Shown one piece after another: positions 44,167 through 52,292 of a DNA stretch of 64,000 nt. The notes under the pieces were generated by a model. That model did not search any database. It saw only the letters and a program-made list of their open reading frames with translations, and had not been told where the DNA came from. Location of the stretch: contig JANQQL010000033.1 of NCBI GenBank assembly GCA_028289345.1, positions 310,001 to 374,000 of the forward strand, read 5' to 3'. The translations under genes and the position numbers were made by a program. Position 1 is the stretch's first letter. Each line of letters starts with the position of its first letter. This stretch comes from Planctomycetota bacterium (GTDB lineage: Bacteria > Planctomycetota > B15-G4 > SIAN01).

Positions 44167-44853
44167 TTACTGAACCGTGCGGCGCTGGTTTTCTTCCAGC
44201 GCAAGGCGCATCTTCTGCTCGAAGCCGCGCGCGCCGCTCTCCAACTCGGCAACGGTGAAAGACTCAATGAGTCCGCCGTAGGAGTCGAGCATGGCGACGT
44301 GAGCGTCTCGTTCCTGAACGTTGTTCAGGTACTTGGCGACGGCTTCGCGGCCGGTGACTTCGCGGGAGAATTCCGCGTCGTCCGACGAGACCTTTTCGCA
44401 GATGAACTCGCGGCTCAGCTGGCGAACCTTGCTGTTTTCGAAGACGTCGGACTCCATCGACTTGCTGTACTCGAAGTCCGTGCCAGCCTTGCTGTCGCGG
44501 TCATACACGTACACCAAGATCGGGTTCTTCTCGACGTCAGTGGTGCCGTTCCAGGAAAAGCTGCTGGTTTGACCCGGCTGGAACTCCATTCCCATGATTC
44601 GCGGATTCACGGGGCGAGTGACCCGGTGACCAACGCTCTGGGTGTTGAGATTCGGGCCGCTGACGCCACGCTGCATTCCACTACCCTTCCGAGCGCCGGG
44701 CTTCGGCGGCGGGGGCGGGGGACCACAACGCCAAGTGGCTCCGGTGTTGCCACCGGGAAGCAACCTGATCTCCCGAGCATCGGCATCGGGCATCATCAGA
44801 GTCAGACCGAAGGCACCGATTCCGAGAATCGCGAAGCACTTCGTTCCACGCAT
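44167..44853 (-). CDS. Exported thioredoxin-like protein lacking CxxC
   Basis: This 228-residue protein starts with a signal peptide (MRGTKCFAILGIGAFGLTLM, cut near ADA) followed by a proline run (CGPPPPPPKPG). The second half has strand-helix units, KNPILVYVYDRDS and VSSDDAEFSREVTGREAVAKYL, ending in HVAMLDSYGGLIESFT. They resemble a thioredoxin fold without the redox cysteines. The ATG at 44853 has an excellent GGAGGTG site six bases away, so expression may be strong. The gene stands alone with its own terminator. No specific function can be given. Confidence 0.7.
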   Translation of the reverse strand: MRGTKCFAILGIGAFGLTLMMPDADAREIRLLPGGNTGATWRCGPPPPPPKPGARKGSGMQRGVSGPNLNTQSVGHRVTRPVNPRIMGMEFQPGQTSSFSWNGTTDVEKNPILVYVYDRDSKAGTDFEYSKSMESDVFENSKVRQLSREFICEKVSSDDAEFSREVTGREAVAKYLNNVQERDAHVAMLDSYGGLIESFTVAELESGARGFEQKMRLALEENQRRTVQ

Positions 44854-45255
44854 ACTTTCACCTCCATTGAAAGAAGGAATCGACAGAAACTCCGTCCCGA
44901 GCGACTCCCCCCACAACCGCGAGTGGGTACAGCGAGGGTGTGGGAATCCGTCAGACGGTGCCGATCGAAGTCACCGAAAAGTGTAGCGCTTTTGCCCCTC
45001 TGCGGACACGCATCGAACCCAAAAAAGTGTGTCGAAAAAGCACCATTTTTTGAACGGTCGAAGCTTGTCTCCCGAGGAACGCGGCGCTCGGCAGGCCGAT
45101 TCAAAAAGCCGACTAGCCGAAACGAGAGTGAGCGCCCGAAGAAGATTCCAAGAAACGGACCGGTTGACTTCGACCGTCTCCCTCAAGCGCTCGCTCCTCT
45201 GTACCGTTCGGGCAACGACGTGTAACGGTTTCAGTGGCGTGGACGCACAGACGGT
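44854..45255. other. Intergenic region between rho and the exported-protein gene
   Basis: Apart from the ribosome site just upstream of 44853, I see no gene. The stretch is unusually rich in A and T runs around 45010-45060, where the exported-protein promoter probably lies, but no clear -35/-10 pair was found. A weak repeat ACCGTT/AACGGT sits just past the rho stop without a T run. Confidence 0.45.
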
Positions 45256-46578
45256 TCAGCCACTGCGGGACATGGACGCGAGCAACTCTTCGTTGTTCTC
45301 TGTGGCGCGTACCTTCTCGATCAGCAGCTGCATGGCTTCCACCGAGTTCATCCCGGCAAACACCTGGCGCAGAATCCAGCTCAAGCGCAGGTCTTGAGGA
45401 CTGAGCAGACGTTCTTCCATGCGAGTTCCGGAGCGGTGGGGGTCCACCGCGGGAAACAGACGCTGCTCGGAGAGTCGCCGATCCAAGACCAGCTCCATGT
45501 TCCCGGTGCCCTTGAATTCCTCGAAGATCACCTCGTCCATGCGTGATCCGGTTTCGATCAACGCGGTCGAGAGCACCGTCAAGGATCCACCACCTTCCAC
45601 GTTGCGCGCCGCCCCGAAGAACTGCTTGGGCTTTTGTAGGGCGCTGGCATCGACGCCACCGGTCAAGACTTTTCCGGTGGTGGGAATCTCGGCGTTGTAG
45701 GCCCGGCCCAGGCGAGTGATCGAGTCCAAGAGGATGACCACGTCATAGCCGAACTCCACCAGTCGCTTGGCTTTCTCGAGGACCATCTCCGCCACCTGGA
45801 CGTGACGGGACGGCGGCTCGTCGAAGGTCGAGGCAACCACTTCGCCATCGATACGCCGCGCCATGTCGGTCACTTCCTCGGGCCGCTCATCAATGAGCAA
45901 GACCATCAACACGGCGTCCGGATGGTTGGCGGTGATGGAGCGAGCCATTTCTTGCAATAGGACCGTCTTGCCCGCTCGGGGCGGCGCCACGATCAACCCC
46001 CGCTGACCGAAACCAATGGGGGAAAGGAGATCGATGATGCGAGTCGCTACCGAGGAGTTTTCGCCCCCGGATAGGCGAAGATGCCGGTCGGGATGCAAGG
46101 CCGTCAGGTCATCGAAATTGCTCAACGCCGGAAAATTCTCCGGCGATTCGGCCTCGATTTGTTCCACGCGGAGCAGAGAGAAGTGCCGCTCGTTCTCTTG
46201 TGGGGGCTGGAGTTGTCCGCCCACGACCAATCCAGTCTTCAATCCGAATTCAGAAATGAGCGGCGCGCTCAGGTAGATGTCATCGGGCGACGGCAGGTAG
46301 CTGTAATCCGGAGAGCGAAGGAAGCCGAACCCATCCGGAAGCACCTCGAGGACTCCCTCTCCGAACATCAATCCTCGCTTGCCCACCGTTTCCTGCAGGA
46401 TCCGGTAGACCAAATCATTCTTCTTCACTCCTGACGTTGGATGGATGTCGAGAGAAGCCGCCAGTTGGCGCACGTCCGCAATCGGCATCTTCTTCAGATC
46501 ACTGAGGTGCAGAAGGCCCAGATCGAGGAGGTTCTTCGGGGACGTGGGATTCTGAGTCGGAGTCGAGGTGCGAGTCAT
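45256..46578 (-). CDS. rho: Transcription termination factor Rho
   Basis: The 440-residue hexameric RNA helicase ends transcription at Rho-dependent sites. The N-terminal Rho domain (LLDLGLLHLSDLKKMPIADVRQLAASLDI), the cold-shock RNA-binding fold (GVLEVLPDGFGFLRSPDYSYLPSPDDIY), Walker A around residue 200 (APPRAGKT) and Walker B (VVILLDSITRLGRAYN) are all intact. The Q-loop and R-loop sequences GGVDASALQKPKQFFGAARN are canonical. ATG 46578 lies inside the 3' end of coaE. No long N-terminal insertion, as seen in some actinobacteria, is present. Confidence 0.98.
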   Translation of the reverse strand: MTRTSTPTQNPTSPKNLLDLGLLHLSDLKKMPIADVRQLAASLDIHPTSGVKKNDLVYRILQETVGKRGLMFGEGVLEVLPDGFGFLRSPDYSYLPSPDDIYLSAPLISEFGLKTGLVVGGQLQPPQENERHFSLLRVEQIEAESPENFPALSNFDDLTALHPDRHLRLSGGENSSVATRIIDLLSPIGFGQRGLIVAPPRAGKTVLLQEMARSITANHPDAVLMVLLIDERPEEVTDMARRIDGEVVASTFDEPPSRHVQVAEMVLEKAKRLVEFGYDVVILLDSITRLGRAYNAEIPTTGKVLTGGVDASALQKPKQFFGAARNVEGGGSLTVLSTALIETGSRMDEVIFEEFKGTGNMELVLDRRLSEQRLFPAVDPHRSGTRMEERLLSPQDLRLSWILRQVFAGMNSVEAMQLLIEKVRATENNEELLASMSRSG

Positions 46579-47245
46579 CGGAGGAGTCGATCGTCGAAAA
46601 AGGAGGAAGCTCTGCGGCCCGACGCGGCAGGCAATCGAACCCGCCTGCACTTTCGAGCCATTGCAAAGTCGTTTGCTGAAGCTGAGTCAGCGAGCCGTCG
46701 TTGGGAATCACGACGTCTGCCAGCTTTCGCTTCTCCTCCGGTTGCCATTGGTGGCGTTCGCGGCGGTCCAGCTCCTCCTCCGACCAACCGCGGTGTTCCT
46801 TCACCCTCTGTCGGCGAATGTCGCGCGGAGTGTCGACAAAGATCAGGATGTCGCAACATTTTCTCAGTGGGCTGGACTCGAGGAGCAAAGGGACGTCCAG
46901 CACGATCGCCGCGGCCTCCCCGTCCTGGAGGTGCTTGCGGAGAGCGCCTTCGAGTCGCGACCGAACCCACGGGTGGACCAGGGCTTCCAGCCAGCGGCGC
47001 TCGGCGGCATCGGCGAAGACTGCCTCGGCAATCCGCTGGCGATCCACGCCCTCTGGATGGAACACCGAGTCGCCAAAACGGGCCCGAAGGGCCTGACGAA
47101 CCGCTTCGTCCTCGAAGCATTGGCGGGCGGATTGATCCGCGTCCAGGACCACCGCCCCTCGATCCCCAAGCACCTGGGACACCGCCGATTTGCCGCTCCC
47201 GATCCCACCGGTGATCCCCAGCACCACCGCTCGCTGCTTGGTCAT
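46499..47245 (-). CDS. coaE: Dephospho-CoA kinase
   Basis: The 248-residue enzyme phosphorylates dephospho-CoA, the last step of coenzyme A synthesis. The P-loop is GITGGIGSGKS (10-20), with DADQSAR and EALVHPWVR following as in CoaE. The final 40 residues (SSDDSHLDSDSES and a Pro-rich end) are acidic, probably disordered, and translated from the region that also encodes the first 27 residues of Rho in another frame. ATG 47245 precedes the P-loop at the usual distance. CoaE and Rho are probably co-transcribed. Confidence 0.95.
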   Translation of the reverse strand: MTKQRAVVLGITGGIGSGKSAVSQVLGDRGAVVLDADQSARQCFEDEAVRQALRARFGDSVFHPEGVDRQRIAEAVFADAAERRWLEALVHPWVRSRLEGALRKHLQDGEAAAIVLDVPLLLESSPLRKCCDILIFVDTPRDIRRQRVKEHRGWSEEELDRRERHQWQPEEKRKLADVVIPNDGSLTQLQQTTLQWLESAGGFDCLPRRAAELPPFSTIDSSDDSHLDSDSESHVPEEPPRSGPSAPQ

Positions 47246-47578
47246 CGTCGAGCCCGCCTCTGAATCAGCCACCGGCCTCCGCTTGACTCTCCGGAGAAGC
47301 CGGCTCTAGAATCCGCCGCCACATCGTTTCTATCTTAGGAATGAGCAAGCACTTGGGGGTGGTTCCTCGGAGTTCTTCCCGGAGTTGGTTGGGAAAGTCT
47401 GCCGTCCTGGGCGTTGCCCGGGGCAGCATTCCCTCCTACGGGATGCCGGAGAACACAGTGGATTCCCGGGCCATGCGACGTAACGTGCGGGCCGCCCGGG
47501 GCCCACTCGCTTTTTCACCGTGTAGAGCGCACCACCCCGATTCTGTCCCAACACCTAACTCCGTACCGGGAGTCACTC
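47246..47578. other. Intergenic region between divergent coaE and BRCT-protein genes
   Basis: No credible protein frame. It contains one good sigma-70-like promoter for the plus strand (47283-47312), leaving a leader of about 260 bases before the ATG at 47579. Leader frames such as the one opening at 47341 look like shadows. No coaE promoter was found. Confidence 0.5.
47283..47312 (+). promoter_or_regulatory. Sigma-70-like promoter
   Basis: TTGACT (47283-47288) and TAGAAT (47307-47312) are separated by 18 bases. Each matches the sigma-70 consensus at five of six positions. The next plus-strand gene begins 266 bases further on, so this would produce a long leader. Planctomycete promoter rules are not well known, so this is a pattern match only. 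Confidence 0.5.
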
Positions 47579-48817
47579 ATGAGTCATCGAGTTCGCGGCG
47601 CTGGCGAAGTCAGCGTGATGTGGGTCATCGTCCTGTTCATCCTCCTGGCCGCGGCAGCGTTCGGCATGTACTCGAAGATGAGCGAGCAAGCCGGCTACAT
47701 CGATCAGATCGAGAAGCTTCAGGTAGAGCGGGACCGGGTCAGCGAACGCGTGACGGAAGTCTCCGGCGAGATGAAGGCGCTCACCGACGTGGTCGGCTTC
47801 AAGGACGCGGCCGATGCCATGTCCTTCTCCAACGTCACTCAGATCCAAGGCAAGCTCACCTCGTTGGGGGAGACCTACGACTTCGTCAACTCCACCGACC
47901 TCTCTGGCGTGATCGATGCGCTCGCCACCAACCGCGACTCCCTCGATCAAGAAGTGACCAAGCTGAAGGATCAAGTCCAGGCCGCGAACGACGCCCGCTC
48001 CGCTCTGCAGGCCGGGATCGGTGACCAGCTGGCCCAGAAGGACACTCAGATCAACGACTTGCGTCAGAACCTGCAGGATGAGCGGGATCGCGCCGCCGCC
48101 CAAGAGCAGCAAGACGCCGATCGCATCACCGCACTCCAGTCTCAGGTCCAGGACGCCCAGTCCCGCGCCTCGGCAGCCCAGGACGAGGCCGCGAGCTCGG
48201 TGGCGCAGGTGGAAGATCAGCTGAAGATGCGCGATGCCCGAATCGCCGAGCTTTCCCAAAAAGTGGAGCTGATGGGCTCCCCGGATCGTCCCGACGGCGA
48301 AATCCTCGCAGTCAGCTCGGTCGGAACTTGCTACATCGATCTTGGCAAGAAGAACCTCTTGCAACGTGGGACCCGATTCGAAGTGTTCCGACACGGCAAG
48401 GGCGGAGACGTCATCTCGAAGGGCCTGATCGAAGTCCGCAAGGTCGGTGAGCTGGAGTCCGAGGCCGGCATCGTCCAGTCCTACAGCCAGTTCGACCCGA
48501 TCGCGGCCGGAGACATGATCGCGGCGCCGACATTCGACCGCGAGATGAAGCGTGAATTCGTGCTGCTGGGTCGTTTCCCCAGTGGCTACTCACGAGAAGT
48601 GGTCGCCAGTCGCCTCCGTTCCTTGGGTGCCGACGTCGCCGAGACCGTCTCTGCCAGCACCGACGTTCTCGTGCTGGGTGATGCGGAGCGCCAGGACGAC
48701 AGCGACGAGGAAGAGTCCTCGGATCCGCTGGACTCTGACGCCTACCGGCTGGCCCAGTTCTACAAGGTCCAAATCCTCCCGGCCCGAGAGATCATCGACT
48801 TCGTTCGATACGATTGA
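47579..48817 (+). CDS. Membrane-anchored coiled-coil protein with C-terminal BRCT-like domain
   Basis: The 412-residue protein has one membrane helix (VMWVIVLFILLAAAAFGMY) near the N-terminus and a long coiled coil to about residue 235. A beta-rich domain follows (VGTCYIDLGKKNLLQRGTRF ... AAGDMIAAP). From about residue 322 the sequence VLLGRFPSGYSREVVASRLRSLGADVAETV...TDVLVLGD...YKVQILPAREIIDF fits a BRCT fold. BRCT domains usually bind phosphopeptides or DNA ends in the cytoplasm, so the membrane anchor is surprising. ATG 47579 has a GGGAG site. It precedes tatC by 63 bases. Confidence 0.78.
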   Translation: MSHRVRGAGEVSVMWVIVLFILLAAAAFGMYSKMSEQAGYIDQIEKLQVERDRVSERVTEVSGEMKALTDVVGFKDAADAMSFSNVTQIQGKLTSLGETYDFVNSTDLSGVIDALATNRDSLDQEVTKLKDQVQAANDARSALQAGIGDQLAQKDTQINDLRQNLQDERDRAAAQEQQDADRITALQSQVQDAQSRASAAQDEAASSVAQVEDQLKMRDARIAELSQKVELMGSPDRPDGEILAVSSVGTCYIDLGKKNLLQRGTRFEVFRHGKGGDVISKGLIEVRKVGELESEAGIVQSYSQFDPIAAGDMIAAPTFDREMKREFVLLGRFPSGYSREVVASRLRSLGADVAETVSASTDVLVLGDAERQDDSDEEESSDPLDSDAYRLAQFYKVQILPAREIIDFVRYD

Positions 48818-48880
48818 TTTCGTGCTGCGGCGTTCTCCACAGACTCGACATTGAACGACGCCGCCTGAGCGGGGACGGAA

Positions 48881-49750
48881 GTGGAAGAAGTTCGCATGAC
48901 GTTCGCGGAGCACCTCGAGGAGCTCCGCTCGCGTCTCATTCGCTGTCTTCTCGCATTGTTCGTCGCGGCCTGCGTGTGCCTGGTCTTTCAACGCGAGCTG
49001 CTGAATTTCTTCATCCGTCCCTACAACACCGCACGGCAGTCCATTTCAGCGCGCCAGGCGGGAGGACAGCCCACTCAAGATTCCGCGTGGTCGACACTGG
49101 CCGATTTGCTGGAGTCGAAGGGCGTGCTGTCGGAGCAGGACCTGGAGTCTTGGCGGGAGTCCCATGAGTTCCCTGGGCGAGACATTGGTCCTCTGCGATC
49201 GGTGCAAGTCACGGAATCCTTCATGGCTCATCTGAAGGCGGCCCTGCTCACTGCGGCGCTGTTGGCGGCCCCGATGATTCTCTATCAGATGTGGAAGTTC
49301 ATTGGAGCTGGCCTGTATCCCACAGAACGCAAGGCGTTGCTGCGAGTCCTGCCGTTTTCCATGGCCATGTTTGCCGTCGGTCTGTTCTTCGGCTTCTACG
49401 TCCTGGTTCCAGTATCGCTCGATTTCTTACTGGCGTACGGCGACCCGGAGGTCATCGATCCGGAAATCCGCGTCGGCTCCTACCTTTCTCTTTTGTTCGT
49501 GTTGCTGTTCGTGATGGGATTGATTTTCCAGGTACCGTTGGTCATGACCGTCCTGGCCTCGGTTGGGGCGTTGACCGCGAAGACCTTCCGAGAACGCCGC
49601 AAGTACTTCTTGCTCGGAGCGGTGATCATGGCGGCGATCCTCACCCCTCCGGACTACGTCACCCAACTCCTGGTGGCGGCCCCGTTGGTGGTTCTCTACG
49701 AACTCGGCATCCTCCTCGCCTGGTTGGCGGAACGGAGAAAAACCTCATGA
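48881..49750 (+). CDS. tatC: Sec-independent protein translocase TatC
   Basis: The 289-residue protein has six membrane helices and is the core receptor of the twin-arginine export path, which moves folded proteins across the inner membrane. The N-terminal RMTFAEHLEELRSRLI and SVQVTESFMAHLKAALLTA, including the conserved Glu, are diagnostic. The first periplasmic loop (residues 48-100) is longer than usual and charged. The start is GTG 48881 because the Arg-Met preceding TFAEHLEEL belongs to the family. No tatA/B is visible here. Its stop overlaps the next start by ATGA. Confidence 0.96.
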   Translation: MEEVRMTFAEHLEELRSRLIRCLLALFVAACVCLVFQRELLNFFIRPYNTARQSISARQAGGQPTQDSAWSTLADLLESKGVLSEQDLESWRESHEFPGRDIGPLRSVQVTESFMAHLKAALLTAALLAAPMILYQMWKFIGAGLYPTERKALLRVLPFSMAMFAVGLFFGFYVLVPVSLDFLLAYGDPEVIDPEIRVGSYLSLLFVLLFVMGLIFQVPLVMTVLASVGALTAKTFRERRKYFLLGAVIMAAILTPPDYVTQLLVAAPLVVLYELGILLAWLAERRKTS

Positions 49751-50805
49751 AAGTCGGGATTCTTGGCTACTCGGGCGTCGGCAAGACCTCGGTCTTTTCG
49801 GCCCTCACCGGACAAAAGATCGAACACCCCATTCCTGGCGAGAAGCACCGCGGGACCGTGGAAGTGATCGATCGTCGCCTAGATCACATGCGGGACGTCT
49901 TCCAACCCAAGAAGTTCACCCGTGCGCGCTTCGACGTCGAAGACCTGGCACCGCTGCCCCAAGGCGATCTGAAGGGCAAGGGCGAGATCTTGGCATCGCT
50001 CCGGGAACCGGATGCCATCGTGCTTGTGGTTGGCGCTTTCGAACAAGCATTGCTCGGCTTGCCCGAGTCTCTCCAGGATCCGCTCGCCCAGTGCAAAGCA
50101 CTCCGGGAAGACCTTCTGTTGCTCGACATGGACATCGTCGAGAAACGCTTGCAACGGTTGGAGGAGCGAAAGAAGAAGGGCGGACAGGACAAGGCGGCCT
50201 TGGAACGGGAAATCCGTTTCGTTTCCCAGGTACAGACTGCCTTGGAGCAAGGACAGTCGATGCCTGAGCCAGAGAATTCGGAAGAGGCACGGCTGCTGGC
50301 AGAAATGCGTCTATTTGCCGACAAGGCGGTCGTCGTTCTGTTCAACCGGGAAGAGGGAACCTCCTTGCAAGACGCCGACAACCAGGAACTCCTGGAAGCG
50401 GCAGCCCAGGTCGCGGTGCTCTGCGCACCGGTGGAAGTCGAAATCTCCCAGCTCGAAGAATCCGAACGCGCCGACTTTCTGGGGGAGTACGGATTGACCG
50501 AACCGGCTTCCGAACGATTGACCCGCCTGGCCTCGGCCGCCTTGGATCTGATCTCGTTCTTCACGGTGGGTCCCGACGAAGTGCGGGCTTGGCCGATTTC
50601 CCGTGGATCGGACGCCGTGACGGCGGCGGGCAAGATCCACTCCGATCTTGCGCGGGGCTTCATTCGCGCCGAAGTGGTGGCCTACTCGCAAGTTCAGGAA
50701 GCAAAGGACGAACGAGAATACAAAGCGACGTCTCGTCCGGAGCTGAAGGGCAAGGACTACGTGGTGCAGGACGGCGACATCCTCAACATTCGCTTCAACG
50801 TGTGA
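49747..50805 (+). CDS. YchF/Obg-type P-loop NTPase with TGS domain
   Basis: This 352-residue protein has G1 GYSGVGKT (7-14), a coiled-coil insertion (RLQRLEERKKKGGQDKAAL) and a C-terminal TGS module (KGKDYVVQDGDILNIRF). The expected G4 N-K-x-D is replaced by N-x-x-E (FNREEG), as in YchF, which prefers ATP. The G3 region is unusual: DLAPLPQG instead of the D-x-x-G found in relatives. Members bind ribosomes or respond to stress. The ATG shares ATGA with the tatC stop. I keep the name open because the match to YchF itself is only partial. Confidence 0.8.
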   Translation: MKVGILGYSGVGKTSVFSALTGQKIEHPIPGEKHRGTVEVIDRRLDHMRDVFQPKKFTRARFDVEDLAPLPQGDLKGKGEILASLREPDAIVLVVGAFEQALLGLPESLQDPLAQCKALREDLLLLDMDIVEKRLQRLEERKKKGGQDKAALEREIRFVSQVQTALEQGQSMPEPENSEEARLLAEMRLFADKAVVVLFNREEGTSLQDADNQELLEAAAQVAVLCAPVEVEISQLEESERADFLGEYGLTEPASERLTRLASAALDLISFFTVGPDEVRAWPISRGSDAVTAAGKIHSDLARGFIRAEVVAYSQVQEAKDEREYKATSRPELKGKDYVVQDGDILNIRFNV

Positions 50806-50906
50806 TCGCCGCGGAGGAGTCGCCCTTCCCATCGGAAGCGAGTGCGCCTTCCCTTCGGCCTTGGTGATCCGAGCAGAGAATCGATCGCCGCCAGGAGAGT
50901 GTGTTC

Positions 50907-52166
50907 ATGGACTCTGATTCTTCCTCCATCACTCATGCCGCCATCCTCGCGAGTGGAGAAGAACTGGTGACCGGCCGTCGGGTGGACACCAACTCTCACT
51001 TCATCCAGCGCCGCTTGGCTTCGATCGGGATTTCCGTGGTGCAGTGCCGCCAAGTCGGAGACGGCATCGAAGAACTCGTCCGGTGCCTGGAAGAGCTTCG
51101 AAGCGTTGCACCGCTCGTGATCACGACCGGTGGACTGGGACCAACCGAAGACGACCGCATGCGCGATGCCGTGGCGCGAACTGCTGGCGTACCCCTCGAA
51201 GAGGACCCGGCAGCTCGTGCCGAACTCGAACGGTTCTTCGCCGAGCGAGGTCGAGTCGCTTCTCCGTCCAATCTGCGCCAGGCCCAGTTGCCGAAGGGCG
51301 CGGCCCGCCTCCCCAATCCGCGTGGTACCGCTCCTGGTTTTCGGGTGGGGATCGACCGCACTTCGGTCATCAGTCTGCCTGGAGTTCCCTTTGAAATGCG
51401 CGGGATGATCGACGAACAAGTCCTCCCGTGGCTGCGGCCCGAGGGCGGCGAAGCCATTCGCGAGATCTCCCTGCAAGTCGTTGGCTTGCCTGAGTCGGTG
51501 TTGGGCGAGCGAATTCATCGTTGGATGGCCGATCCCTCGGGTCCGGAGGTCGCCGTCACGGCCCATGAAGCATGGATCACCGTGACTCTTTGGAATCGCG
51601 ATGGGGGCCCGGAGCTGCTCAAGGAAACGGAGAAGGCCATCCGCGCGGTGCTCGAACCTCATTGCTTGAGTGACGGGTATTCGACGCTGGAAGAGGAAGT
51701 CGTGAATCGCTTGATCCAGCGAGGCGAAACCGTGTCGACCGCGGAATCTTGCACCGGCGGCTTGGCCGCCGCGCGACTGACCGAAGTCCCGGGGGCGTCG
51801 GCGGTTTTTCCCGGTGCCGTCGTCACCTATTCCAACGCGGAAAAGGTGCGAAATCTCGCGGTCACCGAATCGGACCTCGAGCAACACGGGGCGGTGAGTG
51901 AAACCATCGCCCGGGCGATGGCAGAAGGGGTTCGCCAGCGCTGCCAGACCACTTGGGGCATTGGGATCACCGGGATCGCGGGGCCCGAAGGGGGAACTCC
52001 GGACAAACCGGTCGGCACGGTTCATGTTGCGTGGAGCGGGCCAGCGGGAACCATCCACCGCCGACTGCGACTGTCCGGCCCTCGGGGAGTGATTCGCTTG
52101 CGAACTGCAGTGACCGCATGGGAGCAACTGAGGCAAGCGTTGTCCGTCGAGGACCGCGGTGGTTGA
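50907..52166 (+). CDS. cinA: CinA-family nicotinamide-nucleotide amidase
   Basis: The 419-residue two-domain protein has an N-terminal MoaB/MogA-like domain (ILASGEELVTGRRVDTNSHFI, TTGGLGPTEDD) and a C-terminal amidase domain (AESCTGGLAAARLTEVPGAS, TYSNAEKVRNL, GITGIAGPEGGTPDKPVGTV). CinA recycles pyridine nucleotides by hydrolysing NMN-type deamidation substrates and is sometimes linked to competence. AGGAG nine bases before ATG 50907 decides this start over GTG 50901. A tRNA gene follows 39 bases after its stop and may share its transcript. Confidence 0.96.
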   Translation: MDSDSSSITHAAILASGEELVTGRRVDTNSHFIQRRLASIGISVVQCRQVGDGIEELVRCLEELRSVAPLVITTGGLGPTEDDRMRDAVARTAGVPLEEDPAARAELERFFAERGRVASPSNLRQAQLPKGAARLPNPRGTAPGFRVGIDRTSVISLPGVPFEMRGMIDEQVLPWLRPEGGEAIREISLQVVGLPESVLGERIHRWMADPSGPEVAVTAHEAWITVTLWNRDGGPELLKETEKAIRAVLEPHCLSDGYSTLEEEVVNRLIQRGETVSTAESCTGGLAAARLTEVPGASAVFPGAVVTYSNAEKVRNLAVTESDLEQHGAVSETIARAMAEGVRQRCQTTWGIGITGIAGPEGGTPDKPVGTVHVAWSGPAGTIHRRLRLSGPRGVIRLRTAVTAWEQLRQALSVEDRGG

Positions 52167-52205
52167 ACGCCTCCAGAGGCGATGTCATGATGCTGACTCA
52201 ACGGT

Positions 52206-52280
52206 TCCCTGATAGTGTAATCGGCAGCACAGCAGACTTTGAATCTGCCAGCCCAGGTTCGAGCCCTGGTCGGGGAACCA
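52206..52280 (+). tRNA. tRNA-Gln (anticodon TTG)
   Basis: The 7-bp acceptor stem is TCCCTGA with TCGGGGA (one G-U pair), the discriminator is A at 52277, and CCA is encoded at 52278-52280. The anticodon stem GCAGA/TCTGC encloses the loop CTTTGAA, with anticodon TTG at 52239-52241. The T-arm is CCAGG-TTCGAGC-CCTGG, and the D-loop region TGTAATCGGCAG is typical of tRNA-Gln. Confidence 0.96.
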
Positions 52281-52292
52281 TTCGCTCGGAGC

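Noticed and set aside
47341..48024. 227-codon plus-strand frame starting in the leader of the BRCT protein
   Set aside because: Most of it is an out-of-frame read of the BRCT gene, and the leader portion is not protein-like.
52201..52280. Alternative tRNA fold with GGTTCCC as the acceptor stem
   Set aside because: It leaves three unpaired bases between the T-arm and the acceptor; the TCCCTGA/TCGGGGA pairing gives a standard cloverleaf with encoded CCA.
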